Shown: positions 1-7,442 of the stretch, in pieces
Layout: each line of letters starts with the position of its first letter
How positions within the stretch are numbered: the stretch's first letter is position 1
Assembly (NCBI GenBank): GCA_021781285.1
Contig: JAJXXD010000078.1
Span: 1 to 12,063 of the forward strand
DNA length: 12,063 bases
Direction: 5' to 3'
DNA from: a bacterium
GTDB taxonomy: Bacteria > SZUA-79 > Acidulodesulfobacterales > Acidulodesulfobacteraceae
The notes under the pieces: model-generated
Databases searched by the model: none
What the model saw: the letters and a program-made list of their open reading frames with translations, nothing else
What the model was told of the DNA's origin: nothing
Program-made: the position numbers and the translations under genes

Positions 1-551
1 CCCAAAAATCTTTTTACGGCGCAGACTTTTCCGGTGATGACCAATCTTCTTATAAGCGTGCTGGAAACAATATCGTTGTCTATTACTACGGGTTCAATTA
101 CCGCAAGCTCAAAACCAAACTCCTTGGAAAGCTTTTCTAACAAAGCTATATTGCCCGACTTATTCGCCCCGAATCCAAAATCATGCCCTACTATAATTTT
201 AAGCGGATTCAATTTTTTTACTATAATGTTTTTAACAAAATCTTCAGGCTCCATATTTGCGAACTCCGGCGTAAAAGTTATATAAATCAGATAATCTACC
301 CCCGTTTCTTCTATAAGCTCTATCTTTTTTTCGAATGTCGTAATAAGATTAATTTTAGTTTCGGGATGGATAACTTTTAACGGATGCGGATAAAATGTGA
401 GCACGACGGATGCCGAATTTAACTCCAAAGCCGAATCTTTCGTCATTTCCATCAGCCTTCTGTGTCCCAGATGTATTCCGTCAAAACTGCCTATGGTAAT
501 TACGGAATTTTTAAAATTAACGCCGGTTTGATTTATTTCCAATACTTCCAA
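1..551 (-). CDS. ribF: Bifunctional riboflavin kinase/FAD synthetase RibF, N-terminal part (cut by window edge)
   Basis: RibF phosphorylates riboflavin to FMN and adenylylates FMN to FAD in the cytoplasm. Only the N-terminal 183 residues are in the window, covering the FMN adenylyltransferase (nucleotidyltransferase-fold) domain; the riboflavin kinase domain would lie beyond base 1. Visible family motifs are ITIGSFDGIHLGH with the HxGH nucleotide-binding signature at residues 27-30, LTFYPHP near 51-57, VGHDFGFG at 121-128, and VSSTLIR at 162-168. I chose the TTG at 551 because a strong GGAGGAG Shine-Dalgarno sequence (567-561) sits 9 nt upstream. An in-frame TTG at 560 abuts that site and is too close to use it. 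No in-frame ATG lies upstream near the expected start. It is the last visible gene of the rnr-ubiB-ribF run, 36 nt after ubiB. The family call is firm; the start is less certain. Confidence 0.93.
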   Translation of the reverse strand, partial: MEVLEINQTGVNFKNSVITIGSFDGIHLGHRRLMEMTKDSALELNSASVVLTFYPHPLKVIHPETKINLITTFEKKIELIEETGVDYLIYITFTPEFANMEPEDFVKNIIVKKLNPLKIIVGHDFGFGANKSGNIALLEKLSKEFGFELAVIEPVVIDNDIVSSTLIRRLVITGKVCAVKRFL

Positions 552-587
552 TTTTTTCAACTCCTCCACGTTATTTTTATAATATTT

Positions 588-2270
588 TTATTTCAATAAT
601 AAAATGAAAATATATATCAATCCTAAAACCCAGCCTGCTATCCCCATAACTAAAATATAAAAATGCGAAAACTCGCTTCCAATAAGTATGAGAATGCCGG
701 AAGATACTATTACCGACGAAATTAAAAATCCGTTGGTAAGCCTTTTGCTTGATCTTTGCATTTCTTCTATTAATCCGTCTAAACCTTTATGGATAAAATC
801 GATCGAAAAATTATCTTCCGCCATTTTTTTCAGTATTTTTTCGGCTCTTTTAGGAAATCCTCCTATTAAATCCTTATAGCTTTTTAACTTGTCAATCAAT
901 GATTCTTTAATATCTTTTACCTTCTCCTTTTTATCTACCAATGCGTCTAAGTCGAAAAACGCGAGTCCGGAACCGACAAAAGAGAATTCGGGATCAAGCG
1001 TTTTCGCGATAGATTCTATCGGCAGCAGAGCTTTAAACAACAAAGAGAGTTCCGGCGGAATGACTAATTTATTTTTCTGGCCTATTTTTAATGTTTCCAG
1101 CAGGATTTCCGTACTGTAAATGTCCTTGAAAGGCTTATTGTAAAAACTTTCTATAAACTCCATGAGTTCGAATTTAAAAGACTGCTCTTCCTTATCCGTT
1201 AAATCGCCCATGCATATTTCTATAAACATCAATGCCGCTTCTTCATAGTTGCCGTTGAAGAATTCCATAAAATACTTCAGAATTTTTTTTCTTAAATCTT
1301 TCGTAAGTATTCCTACCGAGCCGAAATCGATTATCCCGATTTTCTCCTGATTTATAACGAAAACATTGCCCGGATGCGGGTCGGCGTTAAAATATCCTAC
1401 TATAAATATCTGTTTGAAAAAATGATTCAGAAATATTTTAAGAATAACGTTATTATCGAAGCCTCTTTTAGACAGTTCGGCTAAATCGTTTACTTTTACG
1501 CCTTCTATGAAATCCTCTACTAAAAATCCTTTAGCGGAATACTGCCAGTAAATTTTCGGTATTTCGACGGTATCTTTGTCTAAATTGGACCTTCTTATTT
1601 TTTCGGTATATCCGGCTTCCGCCATAAAATCAAGCTCGGATATGATGCTTTTGCTGAATTCCCTGAACAAATCTTCCGCATTGTCGATATAAAGCAGCTC
1701 CTTAACGGCGTCTTTTACGATATTTACGATAAAATATAAAACGTCTATGTCATTTCTGATTATTTTATCTACGTTTCTTTTTTTGATTTTTACCGCGACC
1801 GCCGTTCCGTCTTTTAGAACCGCCTTATGGACCTGGGCTATGGAAGCCGAAGCGACGGGTATTTCGTCAAACGACGCAAAAACGTCTTCTAAATTCTGTC
1901 CTGTTTCAGTTATGAATATTTTCTTAATTTCTTCTGTCGTATTGAAATCAATCAGCGCATTATCTTGAAGTTTTCTTAGTTCGACGACATATTTTAAAGG
2001 CAGGGTTCTGATCTCCTGAGAAAATATCTGTCCGAGCTTGATAAATGTGGGACCGAGCTCTTCCAAGGCATATCTCAGCCTGATTTCCGGCGGAACGTTT
2101 TGATAGTCGTCAACCGGGTAGGTAGCCTTAAGATATTTTTTGAATATAAAAAACTTGGAAAGCCCCACATTGGTGATAATCTGGTAAAAACCGTGCTTTG
2201 CAAATATGGAAGCCACCTTTCTGATCCGTCTGACGGCTCTTACAAATCTTATTATGTCGCCTATTTTCAT
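588..2270 (-). CDS. ubiB: ABC1/AarF/UbiB family atypical kinase-like membrane protein
   Basis: This 560-residue protein belongs to the UbiB/ABC1/COQ8 family, atypical kinase-fold ATPases that support ubiquinone synthesis in proteobacteria and have other lipid-linked roles elsewhere. The family marks appear in order: the KxGQ motif (KLGQ, 78-81) in FIKLGQIFSQEIRTLP, the alanine/serine-rich loop ASASIAQVH (140-148), the VAVKIK lysine (K161), ADPHPGN (296-302) replacing the normal kinase catalytic loop, and the metal-binding DFG (315-317). Two hydrophobic segments at about 505-560 give a C-terminal membrane anchor, as in other full-length members. The ATG is preceded by AAGGA about 10 nt upstream, inside the end of rnr, so translation may be coupled to rnr. 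No other quinone-synthesis gene is visible here, so the substrate pathway is not established. The family is certain; the name UbiB is by family rather than proven function. Confidence 0.92.
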   Translation of the reverse strand: MKIGDIIRFVRAVRRIRKVASIFAKHGFYQIITNVGLSKFFIFKKYLKATYPVDDYQNVPPEIRLRYALEELGPTFIKLGQIFSQEIRTLPLKYVVELRKLQDNALIDFNTTEEIKKIFITETGQNLEDVFASFDEIPVASASIAQVHKAVLKDGTAVAVKIKKRNVDKIIRNDIDVLYFIVNIVKDAVKELLYIDNAEDLFREFSKSIISELDFMAEAGYTEKIRRSNLDKDTVEIPKIYWQYSAKGFLVEDFIEGVKVNDLAELSKRGFDNNVILKIFLNHFFKQIFIVGYFNADPHPGNVFVINQEKIGIIDFGSVGILTKDLRKKILKYFMEFFNGNYEEAALMFIEICMGDLTDKEEQSFKFELMEFIESFYNKPFKDIYSTEILLETLKIGQKNKLVIPPELSLLFKALLPIESIAKTLDPEFSFVGSGLAFFDLDALVDKKEKVKDIKESLIDKLKSYKDLIGGFPKRAEKILKKMAEDNFSIDFIHKGLDGLIEEMQRSSKRLTNGFLISSVIVSSGILILIGSEFSHFYILVMGIAGWVLGLIYIFILLLK

Positions 2271-2276
2271 AATTTA

Positions 2277-4562
2277 TCAATCCTTCGAAAATTTAATAAA
2301 TCTAAGGTCTATCTCGCGTTTAAGAAGGTCTATGGAATAAACGCTTACGTCGATTCCGTCCCCCATTTTAAATATCTTTCTTGTATGCCTGCCCTTAAGT
2401 ATTTTAGAAGCGTCGCTGTATTCGTAATAATCGTCCGCTATCGTCGAAACATGGACAAAACCTTGAATAAAAAATCCTTTAATATCTACAAAAAAACCGA
2501 AGTTTACGACATTTGTAATAAACCCCTCATAAACAGCCTGCGAATTTTTTTTCAAAAATTGCATCTTCTTAAAATCTACATATTCTCTTTCGGCATCGGC
2601 AGAAAGCTTTTCTCTTCTGGAAATAGCGTTTGACGCAGACTTTAGATATTCGACATTAAGCCATTCCGGTATCTTTTTAATATCGCCTGCAATATGTCCG
2701 TTTACCGCCTCTATTCTGCCGCCGTCATCCTCGTAAAGAATAAAAGCGAGTATTCTGTGCACCAATAAATCCGCATATCTCCTGATTGGAGAAGTAAAAT
2801 GGGTATAAGACCTCAGTGCAAGCCCAAAGTGGTGAATATTAACAGGGGAATAGACGGCAATTCTCATCGACCTCAAAAAAGCCTGCTCCAAAAAAGATGC
2901 CAGCGGGGTTTCCTTCAGCTTGTTCAACATTTTCTGATAATCTAACGGATTTTCGAGAGAACCGTGAGTAAGAGGTATTTTAAAAAATTTTAATATTTTA
3001 AAAAATTCTCTGACTTTCTCTTCGTCCGGCCTCTCATGCACCCTGTAAACCGAAGGAACTTTTTTGGCTTCTATAAATTCGGCTACGGCGCAGTTTGCCG
3101 TTATCATAAAATCTTCGATTAAATTATGCGCAAAATTTCTCGGTTCGGGAATAACGTTAACGGGTTCGTTGTTTTCATCGAGCTCCACTTTGCTTTTAAT
3201 CGGGTCAAAATCCAAACTTCCGTTTTTAGTTCTTTTATCCCTTAAAGTTTTTGCAAGCCTTTTCATATCGAGGAGCATATCTTTTACGGGAGAAAGTTTT
3301 TTATCCAGCGAATCGAAAAGCTCCCTGTTTTCGACCCCGTTTATTTTATGCCCGGAGAGAGCGTCTTTAGCCTCCAACGCCGTCAGATAATTATACACCT
3401 CGTTATAAGTCAGCCTTCCGAAAGTCTTTATCAATCCTCTGTATATTTTTTGATTTTCCGTTTTGCCGGACAAAACGTCTATGTCCATTTCGCAAACCAT
3501 TACAAAGCGCTTTTTCTCCGGAAGAAGACTGCATAGTCCGTTTGACAGTTTTTCGGGAAGCATTGGATAAACGCTGCCGGGAAAATATGTAGAATTACCC
3601 CTTTTAAAAGCTTCGGCGTCTATGCGGCTTCCGTATCTTACGAAATAAGAAACATCGGCTATGGCAACGTAAAGTTTGGCGGTATTTGTTTTTTTGGACA
3701 CCTTTAAATAAACGGCGTCGTCAAAATCTTTTGCATCCTCCCCGTCTATGGTGACAAAAGGCATAGCCGTTAAATCGCGTCTTCCTTTTTCTATATTTTT
3801 TTCTTCAAAATCGGAAGAAAATTCATCGAGTTCCCTTACTGCTTCTTCGGCAAAAGACTTATAGATATTATATTTATTAAGAACAATTTCTTCTTCGGCG
3901 TCTTTAGATTCTATGTCCCCCAATATCCCGTCTATATCAACCATTCTGGAAGATAAATCTTCCGTTTCCGGCAAAACGGCGTTTACTATAACTCCGTTTT
4001 TTAATTTTCCCTTATCTTTAAACTTATGCATATCGAAATAAAATAAATCGTCAAACTCCGGAGAAATAGGGGCCAGAATTGCAATATTTTTTTCAACCTT
4101 GATTACGGCTTTAATATTCTTTAAATTTCTTTTTATTATCCTTATTACTCTGCCTCTTCTGTCTTTTGATGCGGCTGACCGCTGTTTTTTCTTTAAATAA
4201 TATGGACTGTCCGGTATAATCTGCAGTATGACGTTATCCTGCGGAATCGCTCCGGCAATATCGGAGCCTTTGACGAAAATATCTTTTTCTCCGCCGGCAT
4301 CGTCGCTTACAAACGCATAATTACGCTTTTTAACTATTACCGTTCCGTGTATCAGGTTTAATTTTTGCGGAAAGACGTACTTTTCCCCTTTAGTAAATAT
4401 TAAATCGCCGGCGGCTACCATCGAATCCAGAATTTTTTTGGCGGCGGAAAGATTTTTTGCGGAAGTTATCTCTAATCCGTGTTTGATATCGGCAAAAGAA
4501 AGCGGAATATCGGACTTTTGAGAAAACAGATAAACGATATTTTCCTTTGTTATTATTTTCAT
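2277..4562 (-). CDS. rnr: Ribonuclease R (3'-5' exoribonuclease, RNB family)
   Basis: RNase R degrades RNA processively from the 3' end, including structured RNA, and takes part in mRNA, rRNA and tRNA quality control in the cytoplasm. The 761 residues show the full domain order: N-terminal winged-helix segment (about 1-65), cold-shock-type OB domains (about 68-240), RNB catalytic domain (about 260-610) and C-terminal S1 domain (about 678-756). The catalytic metal-binding aspartates in TIDGEDAKDFDD are D273, D279, D281 and D282, with the same spacing as the E. coli active site. HFTSPIRRYADLLVHR at 588-603 is the conserved RNB signature. The protein ends about five residues after the S1 domain, so it lacks the long lysine-rich tail of E. 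coli RNase R. It starts the leftward run rnr-ubiB-ribF, with ubiB beginning 6 nt after its stop. The Shine-Dalgarno sequence before the ATG is weak. Confidence 0.96.
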   Translation of the reverse strand: MKIITKENIVYLFSQKSDIPLSFADIKHGLEITSAKNLSAAKKILDSMVAAGDLIFTKGEKYVFPQKLNLIHGTVIVKKRNYAFVSDDAGGEKDIFVKGSDIAGAIPQDNVILQIIPDSPYYLKKKQRSAASKDRRGRVIRIIKRNLKNIKAVIKVEKNIAILAPISPEFDDLFYFDMHKFKDKGKLKNGVIVNAVLPETEDLSSRMVDIDGILGDIESKDAEEEIVLNKYNIYKSFAEEAVRELDEFSSDFEEKNIEKGRRDLTAMPFVTIDGEDAKDFDDAVYLKVSKKTNTAKLYVAIADVSYFVRYGSRIDAEAFKRGNSTYFPGSVYPMLPEKLSNGLCSLLPEKKRFVMVCEMDIDVLSGKTENQKIYRGLIKTFGRLTYNEVYNYLTALEAKDALSGHKINGVENRELFDSLDKKLSPVKDMLLDMKRLAKTLRDKRTKNGSLDFDPIKSKVELDENNEPVNVIPEPRNFAHNLIEDFMITANCAVAEFIEAKKVPSVYRVHERPDEEKVREFFKILKFFKIPLTHGSLENPLDYQKMLNKLKETPLASFLEQAFLRSMRIAVYSPVNIHHFGLALRSYTHFTSPIRRYADLLVHRILAFILYEDDGGRIEAVNGHIAGDIKKIPEWLNVEYLKSASNAISRREKLSADAEREYVDFKKMQFLKKNSQAVYEGFITNVVNFGFFVDIKGFFIQGFVHVSTIADDYYEYSDASKILKGRHTRKIFKMGDGIDVSVYSIDLLKREIDLRFIKFSKD

Positions 4563-4614
4563 TTACTTTTTTATGCCAATTATTTCAAAATATGCTAAAA
4601 TAAAAAATCAATAT

Positions 4615-4620
4615 ATTATA
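4615..4620 (-). promoter_or_regulatory. Candidate -10 box for the rnr-ubiB-ribF run
   Basis: A perfect TATAAT on the minus strand lies about 52 nt upstream of the rnr ATG, in the AT-rich spacer between rnr and the divergent tRNA-Leu. I see no good -35 hexamer 16-18 nt upstream, and TATAAT is easily met by chance in DNA this AT-rich. The call rests mainly on position. Confidence 0.25.
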
Positions 4621-4686
4621 AATATATATAATAATAACACTTAGCAAATATTTTTTCATTATAAAAGATAAAATATCGCGATTAAA

Positions 4687-4773
4687 GCCGGAATGGCGGA
4701 ACTGGTAGACGCGCACGGTTCAGGGCCGTGTAAGATTACTCTTGTGGGGGTTCGATTCCCCCTTCCGGCACCA
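4687..4773 (+). tRNA. tRNA-Leu, anticodon CAG (reads CUG)
   Basis: This is an 87-nt class II tRNA with encoded CCA. The acceptor stem pairs GCCGGAA (4687-4693) with TTCCGGC (4763-4769), followed by discriminator A and CCA. The D-loop carries TGGTAGACGC, typical of leucine tRNAs. The anticodon stem is CACGG/CCGTG around loop TTCAGGG, placing the CAG anticodon at 4721-4723. A long variable arm closes on AAGA/TCTT, and the T arm is GGGGG-TTCGATT-CCCCC. No intrinsic terminator follows before the next gene, 65 nt downstream, so read-through into it is possible. Confidence 0.97.
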
Positions 4774-4838
4774 GTTATATCTGTTAAATATACGCTTAAA
4801 TCAAATTAATTCTTAATGTATAAATTTATGGAGAATTT

Positions 4839-6743
4839 ATGACAAAGCCGTTAAAAAAAATTTATTTGCCGGTTATCGCGTTTCTTTTATCGGGATTGTT
4901 AAATTTAGCGTGGGTAAATTCTAACGGCAATATATGTTATGCTTTAGGAGTCGCGTCTTCAAAAATTTTGCTGGATTACACCCATGAAACAATTACTAAA
5001 AATTATGAAGACGTTATGTCCGAACACGAAATAATAAAAATAATAAATAAAAAAGGTATTAAGAAATATTCATCCTTAACTTTTCCTTTTTCTAAAAAAA
5101 ACCAGAAACTCAAAGTATATTTTATTAAAATAATCCAGCCTAACGGAAATATTATACATATTAATCCGAACCTGCTAAAAACCGTAACGGCGCCGTTTAA
5201 TCCGGAAGCCCCTATTTTTTCCAATCAATTATTAAAAACAATACAGCTTCCCGGTCTGATTAAAGGTTCGATAATCGATTATAAATATCGGACCGTCGTC
5301 ATAAAGCCGTATATGAAAAATAACTTTTTCACGGAAGATTATTTCGGCGGACTTTCTCCTTTAAAAAAATCGGTTTATAAATTAACGATACCTAAGGGGT
5401 TATATTACCGATACGCCGGATACGGATTGAAAGAAAAACCGGAAATAATTAAAAACTCCTTGAATACGACCCTTATCTGGTCAATCTGGAACAGAAAAAA
5501 AATAACCCCCGAAGAAATGGGGCCGGGCGAATCTTTTATCGTTCCCCATGTTATGATTTCTTCGGTAAAATCATGGAACAAGGTTGCTTTATGGTATGCG
5601 CATCTTACAAAAGACATAATAAAGCCGGGCGTGGAACTCAATAACTATATAGGCAGCCTGATTCATTCAAAAAAAACAAAATTAGAAAAGATAAAAGCTA
5701 TATATAATTTTACCGCGAAAAAGATTAGATACGTCGGATATGAATTCGGGATAAACGGATATAAGCCGAGCAACGTAAATTCTATTTTTAAAAACAGGTT
5801 CGGAGACTGCAAAGACCATGCGACGCTTTTTTCGTCGATGCTAAAACAGATAGGGGTAAATGCTTATCCCGTCCTTATACCTACGACCGAAATTCCCGAT
5901 ATGAACCCGGATATTCCTACGCCTTTCGTTTTCGACCATGAAATAACGGCTATAAAGTTAAAATCCGGCAAATTTATGTTTGCCGATACCACGTCTAACG
6001 TTACGACTTTCGGCGACCTTCCTCCTATGGACCAGGGCAGAAACGTATTGATACTTGTTAACGGCAAAGGAATAACCGCAAAAACCCCTATATTCCCTCC
6101 GTCAAAAAACAGCATATCGGTAAAAGAATACGCTTCGGTTTCAAGCGGAGGAACCCTGAACGTTAAGTCGTCCCTCATATACTCCGGGGCATACGATATG
6201 TATAAAAGATATCTTTACTCGTCCACGTCTAAAAGAAAAAAAAAGGACGCCATCTTGAAAGACGTTATGTCTATAGTTCCGAATGCAAGACTTACCGGCT
6301 ATTCTTTTAAAAACGGCAACAGCCTTACTAAACCTTACATAGAAAATTTTTCGTTCGCCGCAAAAAATTATTCAGGCAAAAACGGCAGTATAATTATTAT
6401 AAGATTCCCTTTAAGAACAAGAACCGAACTGACAAAAATAACGGCTATGGATAAAAGAAAATACCCCCTAAAGTTCGGATATAATTTTTCGGAAAAAACC
6501 GCTGTTTATCTGAGTTTCCCTGAAAATTATAAAATAGTTTTTATTCCTAAAACCGTAAATATCAGAAACGCCGCAGGGTCTTTCGCCACAAGCTATTCGG
6601 TAAAAAACAATACCGCGGTTTTTCGGTCGTATTTTTCCGTAAACGGTTATAAAATAAAGCCAAGGGACTATACGGCGGCAAAAAAATTGTTTAACGGTGC
6701 AATAAAAGCTTTAAGCAATCAAATTATTATGTTTCATGAATAA
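4839..6743 (+). CDS. Exported DUF3857 / transglutaminase-like cysteine-protease-fold protein
   Basis: This is a 634-residue exported protein of the DUF3857-transglutaminase-like-DUF3858 architecture; its cellular substrate is not known to me. The N-terminus (about residues 5-27) is a basic-then-hydrophobic signal peptide, so it probably acts in the periplasm or on the cell surface. A DUF3857-like beta domain spans about 40-240. The transglutaminase core follows (about 280-400) with a complete candidate triad: Cys324 in RFGDCKDHA, His367 in FDHEITAI and Asp383 in MFADTT. The C-terminal region (about 425-630) resembles DUF3858. The ATG at 4839 has GGAG at 4830-4833, 5 nt upstream. The stop overlaps the cobO start by 8 nt (ATGAATAA arrangement), suggesting coupled translation, yet no functional link between the two families is known to me. 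The family call is firm; the role is open. Such folds can be peptidases or amide-bond enzymes. Confidence 0.88.
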   Translation: MTKPLKKIYLPVIAFLLSGLLNLAWVNSNGNICYALGVASSKILLDYTHETITKNYEDVMSEHEIIKIINKKGIKKYSSLTFPFSKKNQKLKVYFIKIIQPNGNIIHINPNLLKTVTAPFNPEAPIFSNQLLKTIQLPGLIKGSIIDYKYRTVVIKPYMKNNFFTEDYFGGLSPLKKSVYKLTIPKGLYYRYAGYGLKEKPEIIKNSLNTTLIWSIWNRKKITPEEMGPGESFIVPHVMISSVKSWNKVALWYAHLTKDIIKPGVELNNYIGSLIHSKKTKLEKIKAIYNFTAKKIRYVGYEFGINGYKPSNVNSIFKNRFGDCKDHATLFSSMLKQIGVNAYPVLIPTTEIPDMNPDIPTPFVFDHEITAIKLKSGKFMFADTTSNVTTFGDLPPMDQGRNVLILVNGKGITAKTPIFPPSKNSISVKEYASVSSGGTLNVKSSLIYSGAYDMYKRYLYSSTSKRKKKDAILKDVMSIVPNARLTGYSFKNGNSLTKPYIENFSFAAKNYSGKNGSIIIIRFPLRTRTELTKITAMDKRKYPLKFGYNFSEKTAVYLSFPENYKIVFIPKTVNIRNAAGSFATSYSVKNNTAVFRSYFSVNGYKIKPRDYTAAKKLFNGAIKALSNQIIMFHE

Positions 6744-7326
6744 TAAAAATCTTTCCGTTCATAATAACTGGTTTAAAGAAATTTCCTCCCGAAAATCTTT
6801 GGAGATAGGCCTTGTTCAGGTTTATACGGGAAACGGAAAAGGGAAAACTACCGCCGCTCTCGGGCAGGCGCTGAGAGCAAGCGGGCATAATATAAAATCC
6901 TTAATAATCCAGTTTCTAAAGGGCGGCTCGTATTCCGGCGAAGTGAAAGCGGTGGAAAACTGCGCTCCGCTTATTAAAATTTATCAGGCCGGGAGCCCTT
7001 TTTTTATAAATAAGGATAAAATATCGGAAAAAGATATGGATTCCAACAGAAAAGGATTGGCGCTTGCCGAGGATGCCGCCTGTGGAGAAAACGACACGGG
7101 AATACTGGTGCTGGACGAAATTAACGTCGCAATAAATTTAGGCATAATTAAAACCGAAGAAATTATAAAATTGATAAAAAATAAGCGGCCGGATATAGAA
7201 TTGATACTTACGGGCAGAAATGCTCCCCAAGAAATACTGGATATTGCCGATTTGGTTACGGAAATGAAAGAAATAAAACATTATTATAATAAAAATATTC
7301 CTTCCAGAACCGGAATAGAAAAATAA
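6736..7326 (+). CDS. cobO: Cob(I)yrinic acid a,c-diamide / cob(I)alamin adenosyltransferase, CobO/BtuR type
   Basis: This enzyme transfers the adenosyl group of ATP to reduced cob(I)alamin or a corrinoid precursor, making adenosylcobalamin-type cofactors in the cytoplasm. At 196 residues it has the normal CobO/BtuR length. After about 25 N-terminal residues it shows VQVYTGNGKGKTTAALG, the CobO P-loop (GNGKGKTT, 32-39). Further on are IQFLKG, the Walker-B-like LVLDEINVAI, and the C-terminal signature TGRNAPQEILDIADLVTEM with a following EIKHYY. The ATG lies inside the end of the preceding transglutaminase-like gene and has no clear Shine-Dalgarno sequence, so translation is probably coupled. 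No other cobalamin-synthesis gene is in the window, which fits either salvage or a scattered pathway. I cannot tell from sequence whether it acts mainly in salvage or in de novo synthesis. Confidence 0.93.
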   Translation: MNNKNLSVHNNWFKEISSRKSLEIGLVQVYTGNGKGKTTAALGQALRASGHNIKSLIIQFLKGGSYSGEVKAVENCAPLIKIYQAGSPFFINKDKISEKDMDSNRKGLALAEDAACGENDTGILVLDEINVAINLGIIKTEEIIKLIKNKRPDIELILTGRNAPQEILDIADLVTEMKEIKHYYNKNIPSRTGIEK

Positions 7327-7348
7327 TACGGCGGAAGATAAATATTAA

Positions 7349-7378
7349 TTGATTTTTTATCCGATTGTATAATATAAT
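7349..7378 (+). promoter_or_regulatory. Candidate promoter for mdh
   Basis: TTGATT (7349-7354) is followed after 18 nt by TATAAT (7373-7378), in the 116-nt gap between cobO and mdh. A second overlapping TATAAT starts at 7368 but has poor spacing to this -35. Transcription would start near 7385, giving a leader of about 58 nt that carries the mdh ribosome-binding site. Chance matches are common in this AT-rich gap. Confidence 0.45.
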
Positions 7379-7442
7379 AAGCTTTTCTTATTTTAAATTC
7401 CATAAATTAAATTAGTTTTATAAAAATACGGAGGCTGTTTTA

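Noticed and set aside
34..380. Two short plus-strand open frames opposite ribF
   Set aside because: They lie wholly opposite conserved RibF motifs on the minus strand and are shadows of that coding sequence.
2100..2633. A 177-codon open frame on the plus strand across the rnr/ubiB junction
   Set aside because: It is the complement of two well-supported genes with intact motifs and has no recognisable protein features or ribosome-binding site.
4563..4686. Possible small RNA or riboswitch in the AT-rich spacer before tRNA-Leu(CAG)
   Set aside because: The sequence is almost entirely A/T with no stable stem or known aptamer core; a divergent promoter region explains it better.
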